Position numbers and translations under genes: made by a program. This document shows, one piece after another, positions 37,229-45,995 of a DNA stretch of 64,000 nt. Positions within the stretch are counted from its first letter, which is position 1. Each line of letters starts with the position of its first letter. The stretch is from an uncultured Hydrogenophaga sp. (GTDB taxonomy: Bacteria > Pseudomonadota > Gammaproteobacteria > Burkholderiales > Burkholderiaceae_C). Where the stretch lies: the NCBI RefSeq assembly GCF_958439165.1, contig NZ_OY288134.1:1-64000 (forward strand), read 5' to 3'. A model generated the notes under the pieces. That model was given only the letters and a program-made list of their open reading frames with translations, ran no database searches and was not told where the DNA came from.

Positions 37229-39487
37229 CTACTTGCGCCGGACCATCCGGACTCCGGGCACATCGCTGACGACGGCCATGGCGCGGGCCACCTGCCGGGC
37301 ATCGGTCACCTCGATGGTGAAGGTCATCCATGCAACGTCGCGCACGGTCTGTGTCTGCACGCCGATCACGTTCATCTTCTCCCGGGCGAACACATCGGAG
37401 ATGTCGCGCAACAGTCCCTGGCGGTCCAGCGCCTCGATGCCCACGTCCACCGGGTAGACCGTGGGCTTGCCATCGCGGCCGGCAGATCCCTGCCCGCTCC
37501 ACTCGACCTCGATCACACGGTCGGGGGCCTTGCGGCACAGGTGCTGGTAGTCAGAGCAGTCGCTGCGGTGCACGCTCACCCCCTTGCCCCGGGTGATGAA
37601 GCCGCCGATGTCGTCCGGCGGCGCCGGCTTGCAGCACTTGGCCAGCTGGGTCATGAGCGACTCCACACCGACCACCAGCACCCGGCCGGCGTCTCCACCG
37701 GCCTGCCGGCGCGGCTTTCGGACCCAGCTGGTGGCGACCTCGGGCGGTGCCTGCGGCTCGGCCGGCCGCAGATGGGTCTCGATGGCCCGCAGCGACAGCT
37801 CGTCCTTGCCCACCTGCTCGAACAGATCCTGGGCCGAGTCCAGCCCCATCAGCGTGGCGAGGTCATCCAGCTTGAGCGCCGTGCGGCCCTCGCGCTGCAG
37901 CAGCTTTTCCACCGCTTCGCGTCCGCGGGCAACGGTCTCCTGCAAGGCCAGGGCATTGAACCAGGCACGCACCTTGGCCTTGGCCCGGTGGCTCACCAGA
38001 TAACCCAGCTCGGGGTTGAGCCAGTCGCGCGACGGCCCGCCTTCCTTGGCGGCCGTCACCTCCACCGTCTGGCCGTTCTGCAAGGGCGTGTTGAGCGTGA
38101 CCATGGCTCCATCCACGCGGGCACCCCGGCATCGGTGACCCAGGTTGGTGTGCACCGTGTAGGCAAAGTCCACCGGCGTTGCGCCCTGCGGCAGCTCGAC
38201 GATGGCGGCATCCGGGGTCAGCACATAGATGCGGTCCTCGAAGAGACCGGTTGCAGAACCACTGAGGTCACGCTCCCAGGCCAGCAGCTGTCGCAGCACC
38301 GCGATCTTGGCGTCGTAATCCGAACTGGCCGAGACGCCCGCATAGCCCTTGGCACCGGCCTCCTTGTAGGCCCAGTGGGCTGCCACGCCATGCTCGGCAT
38401 GGTCGTGCATGGCCTGGGTGCGGATCTGGATCTCGAAGGCCCTGCCCTGCGCATCGCGCACCACCGTGTGCAGTGACTGGTATCCGTTGGGCTTGGGTCG
38501 GGCGATGTAGTCGTCGAACTCGTCGGGTACCGGCGTGAAGTGCGCATGCACCCAGGCCAGCACCGCGTAGCAGTTGTCCACCTGCGGCACGATGACCCGC
38601 AGAGCGCGGATGTCGAACACCTGATCGAAGCCCAGACCCTTGCCGCGCATCTTCTTGACGATGCTGTAGATGTGTTTGGGCCGCCCCTGGACCGAAGCGG
38701 AAATGCCCTGTTCCAGCAAGGCCAGCTGAAGCTGCTGACGAGCCTGATCGACATGGGCCTCGCGCTCGATGCGCTTTTCGTCCAGCAGGCGGGCCACGTC
38801 CTTGTAGGTCTGTGGCTCCAGGAAGCGAAAGGCCAGATCCTCCATTTCCCACTTGAGCTGCCAGATGCCAAGGCGGTTGGCGAGCGGTGCAAAGACGTGC
38901 AGCGATTCGCTGGCCAGCGCATCGCCGGGATCGGTCCGGGTGGCGGCGTGGTGACGCAGGGTCTGGAGCCGTGAGGCCAGGCGCAGCATGACCACACGCA
39001 GGTCGCGCGAGAAGGCCAGCAGCATCTTGCGGACGTTCTCGGTCTGGCTGGCTGTGAGCACCGCCGTGAAGCCGCGGGCGGCCGGCGCGTCGGCCAGGGC
39101 TTGCTGTTCAGCGGCCTTTTGCCGGGCCTGACGCTGCAGCTGCACCAGCTTGGTGGTCTCCACAGCCAAGGCTGCGAAATGTTCGCCGAAGGCCTTGGCA
39201 ATGACTTCCTGAGGGCGGTTGAGGTGCTGGCAGGCGTAGACCAGATAGACCGCCGCCTGCATGGCCTCGGACCCACCGATGTCGGCCAGGATGCGGGCCA
39301 CGGCATCGGCGTGGGCCAGGGTGTTCTCCCCGGTGTCCAGCGTCTCGCCCGACAGCAGTGGCTCGGCAAAGGCGCGGGAACGCTGCAGGGATTGTTCACC
39401 GCCCGGCAGGCTGGATGCGGTGGCGGCCACGATGGCCGATGCGGCGGCGGAAACCTCGTTCGGCCCGGAGGCGGCTACACGCTTCAT
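37229..39487 (-). CDS. relA: (p)ppGpp synthetase RelA (RSH family, degenerate hydrolase domain)
   Basis: Stringent-response synthetase. The 752-residue product has an N-terminal pseudo-hydrolase domain in which the HD catalytic pair is lost (CQHL where SpoT has a His-Asp). The synthetase domain has QGRPKHIYSIVKKMRGKGL, FDIRALRVIVP and KPNGYQSLHTVV. A TGS domain (RIYVLTPDAAIVELPQGATP), a zinc-finger-like CCKPAPPDDI region and a C-terminal ACT domain (about 680-752) follow. The start is ATG 39487; eleven upstream codons in frame belong to the previous gene's end. The loss of HD argues for RelA over bifunctional SpoT. Confidence 0.93.
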   Translation of the reverse strand: MKRVAASGPNEVSAAASAIVAATASSLPGGEQSLQRSRAFAEPLLSGETLDTGENTLAHADAVARILADIGGSEAMQAAVYLVYACQHLNRPQEVIAKAFGEHFAALAVETTKLVQLQRQARQKAAEQQALADAPAARGFTAVLTASQTENVRKMLLAFSRDLRVVMLRLASRLQTLRHHAATRTDPGDALASESLHVFAPLANRLGIWQLKWEMEDLAFRFLEPQTYKDVARLLDEKRIEREAHVDQARQQLQLALLEQGISASVQGRPKHIYSIVKKMRGKGLGFDQVFDIRALRVIVPQVDNCYAVLAWVHAHFTPVPDEFDDYIARPKPNGYQSLHTVVRDAQGRAFEIQIRTQAMHDHAEHGVAAHWAYKEAGAKGYAGVSASSDYDAKIAVLRQLLAWERDLSGSATGLFEDRIYVLTPDAAIVELPQGATPVDFAYTVHTNLGHRCRGARVDGAMVTLNTPLQNGQTVEVTAAKEGGPSRDWLNPELGYLVSHRAKAKVRAWFNALALQETVARGREAVEKLLQREGRTALKLDDLATLMGLDSAQDLFEQVGKDELSLRAIETHLRPAEPQAPPEVATSWVRKPRRQAGGDAGRVLVVGVESLMTQLAKCCKPAPPDDIGGFITRGKGVSVHRSDCSDYQHLCRKAPDRVIEVEWSGQGSAGRDGKPTVYPVDVGIEALDRQGLLRDISDVFAREKMNVIGVQTQTVRDVAWMTFTIEVTDARQVARAMAVVSDVPGVRMVRRK

Positions 39488-39497
39488 GCGGGAGCGC

Positions 39498-40409
39498 TCA
39501 GTCGGCCAGCAGGAAGTCACGAACCACGGCGACCTGATCGTCGGCCACCAGCGTGGGCGCGTGGCCCACCCCCGGCCAGGTGACGACGCGGGGGCGCGGT
39601 CCGCGCTGGCTCATGGCCTCGGCCGTGGCCGCCGAGAGCAGATCGGAATCGGCGCCGCGCAGCAGCAGCGTCGGGCAAGTGATGGCGTCGAACAGCGCCC
39701 AGAGCAGGGCTTCGCCGGCCTGGGCCGATTGCCGGGCTGCCTGGGCATCACTGGCCATCTGACGAAAGGGCGCGGCAATGGCCGGGTCGTAGTGCAGCCA
39801 CCAACGGCCATCGCGCTGACGCAGCATGGGCCGCGACAGCGCCGCCCACTCTTCGGCCGTGTGCGGACCGAAACCGGTCGAAATGGTGGCGAGGTAGTCG
39901 ATGGCCTGCTGCTCGCTGTCGAACGACGGGTCGGTGCCGACGTAGCTGCCGATGCGCTGCAGCGCCTCCCACTGGATGACCGGCCCCACATCGTTGAGAA
40001 CCAGCCGACGGATGCCCAGAGCCGGCTGGGCCGCCAGCGCCATGCCGATGAGTCCGCCCATGCTGGTGCCCACCCAGTCGATGGCCGCAGCCGGGTGCTG
40101 CTCGCGCAGCAGCATGAGCAGCCGGGCGATGTCGGCCGCATAGGTCGGCACCTGATAGCCGGATGGATCGGTGAGTCGGTCACTGTGGCCGCGCCCGGCG
40201 ACGTCGACGGACACCACGCGGGCATGGGGCTGGAGAGCCCGGGCGAGCACATCAAAGTCGCGGCCCTGGCGCGACAGGCCGTGCACGCACACCACCACGT
40301 GGCCGTTAGAGGCACCAGTGCAGGGCCAGTCCCACCAGGCCATGCGGCGCGGGCCGCCGGGCGTGCCTTCGGGAACAACGACAAGGTGCTGGAGGACGGG
40401 TTCGGTCAT
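39498..40409 (-). CDS. Alpha/beta hydrolase
   Basis: 303-residue alpha/beta-hydrolase-fold protein. The oxyanion-hole region is VVCVHGLSRQGRDFDVLARAL. The nucleophile elbow is GTSMGG (Ser), with an acid in LLRGADSDLLS and the catalytic histidine in WPGVGHAPTLV. No signal peptide. Substrate is unknown: the family includes esterases, C-C hydrolases and haloperoxidase-like enzymes. Ten bases separate it from relA, so they may be co-transcribed; divergent from 3-hydroxybutyrate dehydrogenase, 88 bases away. Confidence 0.85.
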   Translation of the reverse strand: MTEPVLQHLVVVPEGTPGGPRRMAWWDWPCTGASNGHVVVCVHGLSRQGRDFDVLARALQPHARVVSVDVAGRGHSDRLTDPSGYQVPTYAADIARLLMLLREQHPAAAIDWVGTSMGGLIGMALAAQPALGIRRLVLNDVGPVIQWEALQRIGSYVGTDPSFDSEQQAIDYLATISTGFGPHTAEEWAALSRPMLRQRDGRWWLHYDPAIAAPFRQMASDAQAARQSAQAGEALLWALFDAITCPTLLLRGADSDLLSAATAEAMSQRGPRPRVVTWPGVGHAPTLVADDQVAVVRDFLLAD

Positions 40410-40497
40410 GGCGTGATGGTCACCGGGAAAGGTATCGGCGGTCCTCGATAATCGACCGCGAAAAGCTGACCCCATCGTAAAGGAACAGGAGAACCCC

Positions 40498-41268
40498 ATG
40501 CTCGCGCGCAAGACCGCCCTCGTCACCGGATCCACCAGCGGCATCGGCCTTGGCATTGCCAAGGCGCTGGCCCGCCAGGGTGCCGACATCGTCCTCAACG
40601 GCTTCGGCGACGTGGAAGCTGCCAAGGCCGAAGTACAGGCGCTCGGCGTGAAGGTGGCCTACCACGGTGCCGACATGAGCAAGCCTGCCGAGATCGAGGA
40701 CCTGATGGCATTCGCCGCCAGCACCTTCGGCCGTGTCGACGTGCTGGTGAACAATGCGGGCATCCAGCATGTGGCCAAGGTGGAGAACTTCCCGGTCGAG
40801 CGCTGGGACGCCATCATCGCCATCAACCTGAGCAGTGCCTTCCACACCACCCGCCTGGCGTTGCCGGCCATGCGGCAGGCCAACTGGGGCCGCATCATCA
40901 ACATCGCGTCGGTGCACGGCCTGGTGGGCTCGGCAGAAAAGTCGGCTTATGTGGCGGCCAAGCACGGCATCGTCGGCCTGACCAAGGTCACCGCGCTGGA
41001 AACCGCCACCACCGGCGTGACCTGCAACGCCATCTGCCCGGGCTGGGTGCTGACTCCGCTGGTGCAGAAGCAGGTGGATGCCCGCGCTGCCGCGCTGGGC
41101 GTGAGCAACGAGGAAGCCACCCGGCTGCTGCTGGGCGAAAAGGAGCCGTCCATGCAGTTCACCACCCCGGACGAGCTGGGCGAACTGGCGGTGTTCCTGT
41201 GCGGACCTGCTTCCGGCAATGTGCGCGGCGTGGCCTGGAACATGGACGGCGGCTGGGCGGCCCAGTAA
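40498..41268 (+). CDS. bdhA: 3-hydroxybutyrate dehydrogenase
   Basis: SDR enzyme interconverting 3-hydroxybutyrate and acetoacetate with NAD, used in PHB mobilisation. The 256-residue product has the cofactor motif VTGSTSGIGLGIA, NNAGIQHVAKVENFP, the catalytic Ser in INIASVHGLVGSAEKS and the YVAAKHG (Tyr-X3-Lys) motif. CNAICPGWVLTPLVQKQ and the C-terminal WNMDGGWAAQ are typical of bacterial HBDH. A strong AGGAG lies just upstream of ATG 40498. The phaR gene nearby fits a PHB-producing organism. Confidence 0.94.
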   Translation: MLARKTALVTGSTSGIGLGIAKALARQGADIVLNGFGDVEAAKAEVQALGVKVAYHGADMSKPAEIEDLMAFAASTFGRVDVLVNNAGIQHVAKVENFPVERWDAIIAINLSSAFHTTRLALPAMRQANWGRIINIASVHGLVGSAEKSAYVAAKHGIVGLTKVTALETATTGVTCNAICPGWVLTPLVQKQVDARAAALGVSNEEATRLLLGEKEPSMQFTTPDELGELAVFLCGPASGNVRGVAWNMDGGWAAQ

Positions 41269-41276
41269 CCCCGGGT

Positions 41277-41978
41277 TCAACGCAGGACGATCGAGCCCGC
41301 CACGGTGACCGACACCGTGTCGGTACCAGCCTCCGCCGGCAGGGGCGCATCGGCCATGGCGGCCCTGGCTTCCATCGCCATCATGCGGGGCATGGGACGC
41401 ACGGACTCGTCGGTCGACGAGATGCTGATCGTGCCCAGTGTGTAGGCCGTGAAACCGAAGGCCTGGGTGACCTCGGTGGCGCGGGCCCGGAACCGCTCGA
41501 TGGCCTGGGCCTGCACCTCGGATTCGAGTCGCCGGCGTGCATCGCGCGAGAGCGAGAAACCCATGCTGCTGACGGTCAGGCTGGACAGCCTGCCGGCGGT
41601 GGCCGTGATCAGCGGAACATCGCGCCCTTCGAGCACCAGCTCGGCAGTGCCCTGCCAACCGTTGATCTTGCCGTCGCGGCCGTACCGGGGCGACACGCCG
41701 AATGCACCGCTGCGCACCTCCATCTGCTGACTGCGGGCCTGCGCGCGGGCTGTGGTCAGCGCAGCATCGATGGCGGAGCGCAGCTGGTTCTGCACGACCG
41801 ACGCGTCGGCGGCCTCGCGGGTGAGCCCCATGCGGACCGTGAGCCAGTCCTGCGCGGCCTCGACATGCCCGCTGGCGCTCAGACTGACCTGCTGCGGCAC
41901 CGGAGCGGTCTGCGACCAGGCCAGCGGATGCGCGGCGGCGAGCAGCGCCACGACGATGGGAAATACCAGACGTTTCAT
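41277..41978 (-). CDS. SIMPL-domain (DUF541) periplasmic protein
   Basis: 233-residue exported protein with a signal peptide (about 1-22, ending in LAWSQ) and one SIMPL/DUF541 domain. The domain contains VSLSASGHVEAAQDWLTVRMGLTREA and QAQAIERFRARATEVTQAFGF, the latter the conserved helical segment. E. coli YggE, a relative, is linked to oxidative stress defence; the mechanism is unknown. It lies eight bases after the small proline-rich gene and ends eight bases from the convergent bdhA. Confidence 0.85.
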   Translation of the reverse strand: MKRLVFPIVVALLAAAHPLAWSQTAPVPQQVSLSASGHVEAAQDWLTVRMGLTREAADASVVQNQLRSAIDAALTTARAQARSQQMEVRSGAFGVSPRYGRDGKINGWQGTAELVLEGRDVPLITATAGRLSSLTVSSMGFSLSRDARRRLESEVQAQAIERFRARATEVTQAFGFTAYTLGTISISSTDESVRPMPRMMAMEARAAMADAPLPAEAGTDTVSVTVAGSIVLR

Positions 41979-41986
41979 GCAATCCT

Positions 41987-42328
41987 TCAGGGTTTGAGCC
42001 GGAACTCGATCGTGCCATGGTGGCGCAACTGCTCGCGCATGCGCTGGCGCTCTTCCAGCGACAGGCGATAAGGCTGGAAAGGCTCACCCGCGTTGTCGCT
42101 GGACTGTCGCAACGAATCGCGCAGGCGGGGCACAGGTACAGGAGCCGCCGGGGAGCCGACAGCCTCCGGATCACCCGGCAGCGCGGGTGCAGCCGACGGG
42201 GACGGGACCTGCGCCGGGGCTTCGCTGACGGCGCTGCCCTGCTCCGGTGGGGGCCGCTGGCCATCGGCCCAGGCCAGGTGAAGGGGCAGTGCGATCAGGC
42301 CTGCGCCCATCCAGGTGGTTGCTTTCAT
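41987..42328 (-). CDS. Small proline-rich exported protein, unrecognised
   Basis: 113 residues. A signal peptide (KATTWMGAGLIALPLHLAWA) is followed by a low-complexity Pro/Ala/Ser region (about 22-70). A short charged C-terminal part contains YRLSLEERQRMREQLRHHG. I do not recognise the family; the last 35 residues look like the only folded or conserved part. It is eight bases upstream of the SIMPL gene on the same strand and likely co-transcribed. ATG 42328 begins the signal peptide; a longer upstream frame is not credible. Confidence 0.65.
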   Translation of the reverse strand: MKATTWMGAGLIALPLHLAWADGQRPPPEQGSAVSEAPAQVPSPSAAPALPGDPEAVGSPAAPVPVPRLRDSLRQSSDNAGEPFQPYRLSLEERQRMREQLRHHGTIEFRLKP

Positions 42329-42495
42329 CGTTCGTGCCTTGCGGGGTGTGACGGGCCATTGTGCGAGGCGATCCGTTGACACTGGAGGGCGTACCCGCAA
42401 CTTCTGTAACAGCCTGTCAAAAAAACAAAATCCCATGGCTGACAAGCACTTGGCGCTGCCATACTCGCGTTTGTTACATTTTTGAGAGTCAAGGA

Positions 42496-43227
42496 ATGGC
42501 CACCACCAACACCCGTCCCAACAAGGTTCTGGTCGTCGACGACGACGTCCGCATCCGTGACCTGCTGCGCCGGTACCTCATGCAGGAAGGCTTCGAGGTC
42601 ATGCTGGCGGAAGACGGCAAGGCGCTCAACCGGGTGCTGCAGCGAGACTCGGTGGACCTGATCGTGCTCGACCTGATGATGCCGGGTGAAGACGGACTGT
42701 CGATCTGCCGGCGCCTGCGGGCCAACGGCGACCGCACGCCCATCATCATGCTCACCGCCAAGAGCGAGGACGTCGACCGCATCGTCGGTCTGGAGGTCGG
42801 TGCCGACGACTACCTGGGCAAGCCCTTCAACCCGCGCGAACTGCTGGCCCGCATCCATGCCGTGCTGCGCCGCCGCCCGCCGACCGAGGTGCCCGGTGCG
42901 CCTTCGCAGGACCAGGAAGTGGTCAAGTTCGGGCCGTTCGAGTTCGACCTGAGCCTGCGCACGCTGCGCAAGGAAGGCGCCGACCTGCCACTGACCACCG
43001 GCGAGTTCGCCATGCTCAAGGCCCTGGTGCGGCACCCGCGCCAGCCGCTGTCGCGCGAGAAACTGGCCCAGCTGGCCCGTGGCCGGGAATTCGAACCCTT
43101 CGACCGCAGCCTGGACGTTCAGGTCTCCCGCCTGCGCAAGCTGATCGAGGAAGACGCCACCTCGCCCCGCTACCTCCAGACGGTCTGGGGCGTGGGCTAC
43201 GTGTTCGTGCCGGACGGCAACGCCTGA
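42496..43227 (+). CDS. ompR: Osmolarity response regulator OmpR
   Basis: 243-residue regulator of porin and envelope genes. The receiver domain has VLVVDDDVRIRDLL, phospho-acceptor Asp59 in IVLDLMMPGEDG and Lys109 in LGKPFNP. The C-terminal winged helix (about 145-240) contains GEFAMLKALVRHPRQPLSREK, ending RYLQTVWGVGYVFV. The start is ATG 42496; AAGGA directly abuts the start, and GAGAG about eight bases further up may be the functional ribosome site. It shares one base with envZ (TGATG). Confidence 0.95.
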   Translation: MATTNTRPNKVLVVDDDVRIRDLLRRYLMQEGFEVMLAEDGKALNRVLQRDSVDLIVLDLMMPGEDGLSICRRLRANGDRTPIIMLTAKSEDVDRIVGLEVGADDYLGKPFNPRELLARIHAVLRRRPPTEVPGAPSQDQEVVKFGPFEFDLSLRTLRKEGADLPLTTGEFAMLKALVRHPRQPLSREKLAQLARGREFEPFDRSLDVQVSRLRKLIEEDATSPRYLQTVWGVGYVFVPDGNA

Positions 43228-44633
43228 TGAGCTTCGAGTCGCGCATCTCCTTCGAGCCATCGGAGACCGGCAACCTGGAAACGGCGCCGGCCCCGCTGGA
43301 GGTCCGGCCCACGCGCGGGGTGAGCCTGTTCTGGCGCACCTTCTTCTTCCTCACGCTGCTGCTGATCGGCTGCATCGTGGCCTGGCTGCAGACCTTCCGG
43401 GCGCTGGAGTACGAGCCGCGCGCCCTGCAGAGTGCCCAGCAGCTGGCCTCACTGGTCAACCTGAGCCGTGCCGCGCTGGTGCACTCCGACTCGATCGCCC
43501 GGGTGTCGCTGGTCAAGACCCTGGCCACCGAGGAAGGCCTGAACATCGCACCCCGCGAACCGACCGACACCTTCGAGCTGCACGACAGCGATCCGCTGAG
43601 CCGCAGCGTGGCCGACCGGCTGAAGGCCCGGCTGGGGCCCGACACCGTGGTGGCCCGCGAGGTCAACGGGCAGCCCGGCCTGTGGGTGGGCTTCAGCATC
43701 GACGGTGATCCGTACTGGCTGCTGACCGACCCTTCGCGCGTCGGGCCGGTGGCCGGCACCACCTGGCTGATCTGGCTGGCCACGGCCGCCCTGCTCTCGC
43801 TGACCGGCGCCGCCCTGATCGCGCGGCTGATCAACCGGCCGCTGAAGATGCTGTCGTTTGCGGCCAGCAGGGTGCGGGAAGGCGACTTCAATGCCAGCCA
43901 GCTCAGCGAGGCCGTGGCCACCAGCGAGATCCGCGAGGTCAACATCGGCTTCAACCGGATGGCCCAGCGCCTGTCCAAGATCGAGCAGGACCGGGCGCTG
44001 ATGCTGGCCGGCATCTCCCATGACCTGCGCACCCCGCTGGCGCGGCTGCGCCTGGAGACCGAGATGAGCGTGGCCGATGCCCAGGCCCGCGAACACATGG
44101 CTGCCGACATCGACCAGGTCAACGCCATCATCGACAAGTTCCTCGACTACGCCCGCCCGGACCACATCCAGCTGCAGGAAGTCAGCCTGAACCAGGTGGT
44201 GGAGGCCGCGGTGTTCTCGCTCGGCCAGACCGAGGGTCAGGTGATCAATGTCAGCATCCCGGCCGACACGCGGGTCATGGGCGACCCTGTCGAGCTCCAG
44301 CGCGTGTTCACCAACCTGGTGGAGAACGCCCAGCGCTACGGACGCCACCCGGTCACCGGGGTGCTGCAGATCGACATCGCGGCCAAACCCATGGACGACA
44401 CCGTGCTGGTGAAGCTGCGCGACCACGGCAAGGGCGTTCCGCCCGACCAGCTGGCCCAGCTCACCCAGCCGTTCTACCGGGGTGACACCTCGCGCACCTC
44501 GGCCACCGGAACCGGCCTGGGGCTGGCCATCGTGGAGCGCGCGGTGGCCCGCATGGGCGGCCGGTTTGCACTGGCCAACAGCAGCACCGGCGGTCTGGCC
44601 GCCCACATGAAACTGGTCAAGGCGCCGAGCTGA
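43227..44633 (+). CDS. envZ: Osmosensor histidine kinase EnvZ
   Basis: 468-residue partner of OmpR. A transmembrane helix near residues 33-55 is followed by a periplasmic domain and a second helix near 173-195, then a HAMP linker. The HisKA box LAGISHDLRTPLARLRLE holds phospho-acceptor His265. The HATPase domain has FTNLVENAQRYG, LRDHGKGVP and GTGLGLAIVE. Overlap with ompR shows translational coupling. Confidence 0.94.
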   Translation: MSFESRISFEPSETGNLETAPAPLEVRPTRGVSLFWRTFFFLTLLLIGCIVAWLQTFRALEYEPRALQSAQQLASLVNLSRAALVHSDSIARVSLVKTLATEEGLNIAPREPTDTFELHDSDPLSRSVADRLKARLGPDTVVAREVNGQPGLWVGFSIDGDPYWLLTDPSRVGPVAGTTWLIWLATAALLSLTGAALIARLINRPLKMLSFAASRVREGDFNASQLSEAVATSEIREVNIGFNRMAQRLSKIEQDRALMLAGISHDLRTPLARLRLETEMSVADAQAREHMAADIDQVNAIIDKFLDYARPDHIQLQEVSLNQVVEAAVFSLGQTEGQVINVSIPADTRVMGDPVELQRVFTNLVENAQRYGRHPVTGVLQIDIAAKPMDDTVLVKLRDHGKGVPPDQLAQLTQPFYRGDTSRTSATGTGLGLAIVERAVARMGGRFALANSSTGGLAAHMKLVKAPS

Positions 44634-44657
44634 AACGCCGTTGCCGGCGGGCCGGCG

Positions 44658-45149
44658 TCAGACCGAGACCAGCAGCGCCACGGCGCGGGTCTCGATAGAC
44701 AGGCCCTGTCCCACCGGCCCGAGGCGCTCGGCCGTCTTGGCCTTGACGTTCACACGGCCAGCCTCCAGCCCCAGCGCCTGGGCGATACGCGCCACCATGG
44801 CCGGAATGTGGGTCGCCAGCTTGGGGGCCTGCGCCACCACGGTACTGTCCACATTCACGATTTCGAAGCCGGCGGCCCGCACGCGCCGGGCTGCCTCGAC
44901 CAGCAGCACCACCGAATCCGCACCCTTGAAATCCGGGTCGGTGTCCGGGAAGTGGCGGCCGATGTCGCCCAGAGCGGCAGCGCCCAGCAGGGCATCGGTG
45001 ATGGCGTGCAGCAGGGCGTCGGCATCGGAATGGCCCAGCAGGCCGTGGCTGTGGGGGACGGTGATGCCGCCGAGCACCAGGGGGCGTCCGGGCACCAGGG
45101 CATGGGTGTCCCAGCCCTCGCCCACACGAAGGGACAACAGGGGATTCAT
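44658..45149 (-). CDS. ispF: 2-C-methyl-D-erythritol 2,4-cyclodiphosphate synthase
   Basis: MEP pathway step forming the cyclic diphosphate with release of CMP. The 163-residue trimeric enzyme begins LRVGEGWDTHALVPGRPLVLGG, with zinc ligands Asp and His. It continues with HSHGLLGHSDADALLHAI, the signature HSDADA, and DIGRHFPDTDPDFKGADS. It overlaps the ispD stop by four bases (ATGA) and the two are co-expressed. Confidence 0.96.
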   Translation of the reverse strand: MNPLLSLRVGEGWDTHALVPGRPLVLGGITVPHSHGLLGHSDADALLHAITDALLGAAALGDIGRHFPDTDPDFKGADSVVLLVEAARRVRAAGFEIVNVDSTVVAQAPKLATHIPAMVARIAQALGLEAGRVNVKAKTAERLGPVGQGLSIETRAVALLVSV

Positions 45150-45898
45150 GTTCGGCTCCTGAGCACGGCCTCGGCCAGTGCGAAATCTTCCGGATAGGTG
45201 ATCTTGATGTTGCGGGCCGGGCCGGGCACCAGCAAGGGCCGGTGGCCGGCCTGCTCCATGGCGCTGGCTTCGTCGGTGATGCCGGCAAAGCCGTCGGCCT
45301 GGCGGGCCTGCAGGGCCGCCGTGAGCGGGCCCAGGCGGAACATCTGCGGGGTCTGGGCCAGCCATTTGTCGCTGCGGTCCACCGTGGCACTCACCCGTCC
45401 GTCGGCACTGGCCTTGAGGGTGTCCGGCAGCGGCAGCGCCAGCAGGCCACCCACCGCATCGGGCAGGCAGGCGTCGATCAGCCGATCGATGGCTTGCGGC
45501 TCGATCAGGCAGCGGGCAGCGTCGTGCACCAGCACCCAGTCGGTATCGGGCACGCCGCGCTCGCGCAGGGCCAGGAGGCCGTTGAAGACGCTGCCGGCGC
45601 GGGTGAGGTCGCCACGCTCCGCCACGCTCACCCGGGCTGGGAGGGCATCGGCCAGGGCGGGCCAGAAATGGTCTCCTGGCTGAACCACCACCACGATGGA
45701 TGCAATCCGGTCCACGCCGGCCAGGGTCCGCAAGGTGTGCAGCACCATCGGCTGCCCCGCCACGGCCTGGTACTGCTTGGGCACCGGGGCACCGGCCCGT
45801 GAACCGCTGCCGGCGCATGGCAGCACCACATGGCACACCGGGGGGAAGGCCGGCGCCGGGGAAGGCTGGTCGGGTATGGGCTGGTCGGGTGCGGTCAT
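45146..45898 (-). CDS. ispD: 2-C-methyl-D-erythritol 4-phosphate cytidylyltransferase
   Basis: Transfers CMP to MEP in isoprenoid synthesis. The 250-residue product has the nucleotide-binding segment VVLPCAGSGSRAGAPVPKQYQ, then VLVHDAARCLIEPQAIDRLI and WLAQTPQMFRLGPLTAAL. It ends with GPARNIKITYPEDFALAEA. ATG 45898 was chosen; the preceding in-frame ATG adds four residues. An N-terminal Pro-rich stretch (about 20 residues) precedes the core. Divergent from mfd. Confidence 0.95.
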   Translation of the reverse strand: MTAPDQPIPDQPSPAPAFPPVCHVVLPCAGSGSRAGAPVPKQYQAVAGQPMVLHTLRTLAGVDRIASIVVVVQPGDHFWPALADALPARVSVAERGDLTRAGSVFNGLLALRERGVPDTDWVLVHDAARCLIEPQAIDRLIDACLPDAVGGLLALPLPDTLKASADGRVSATVDRSDKWLAQTPQMFRLGPLTAALQARQADGFAGITDEASAMEQAGHRPLLVPGPARNIKITYPEDFALAEAVLRSRT

Positions 45899-45928
45899 GA
45901 GTGGGCCCATTCTAAAATCCAGCCATCA

Positions 45929-45963
45929 CACCCCCTGCGGACCGCGCAGGGGGTGTTTGTCTT
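45929..45963 (+). terminator. Terminator-like hairpin in the mfd leader
   Basis: CACCCCCTGCG (45929-45939) and CGCAGGGGGTG (45945-45955) form a perfect 11-bp stem with a 5-base loop, followed by TTTGTCTT. A TAAAAT box (45912-45917) lies just upstream and the mfd start is about 33 bases downstream. No plus-strand gene ends nearby, so this is more likely an attenuator in the mfd leader than an operon terminator. Confidence 0.6.
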
Positions 45964-45995
45964 GCTCGGCCTCTGGCCGCACCCGGCCTATCTCC

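Noticed and set aside
42377..42411. Perfect TTGACA upstream of ompR
   Set aside because: No acceptable -10 hexamer lies 16-18 bases downstream, so a promoter could not be assigned.
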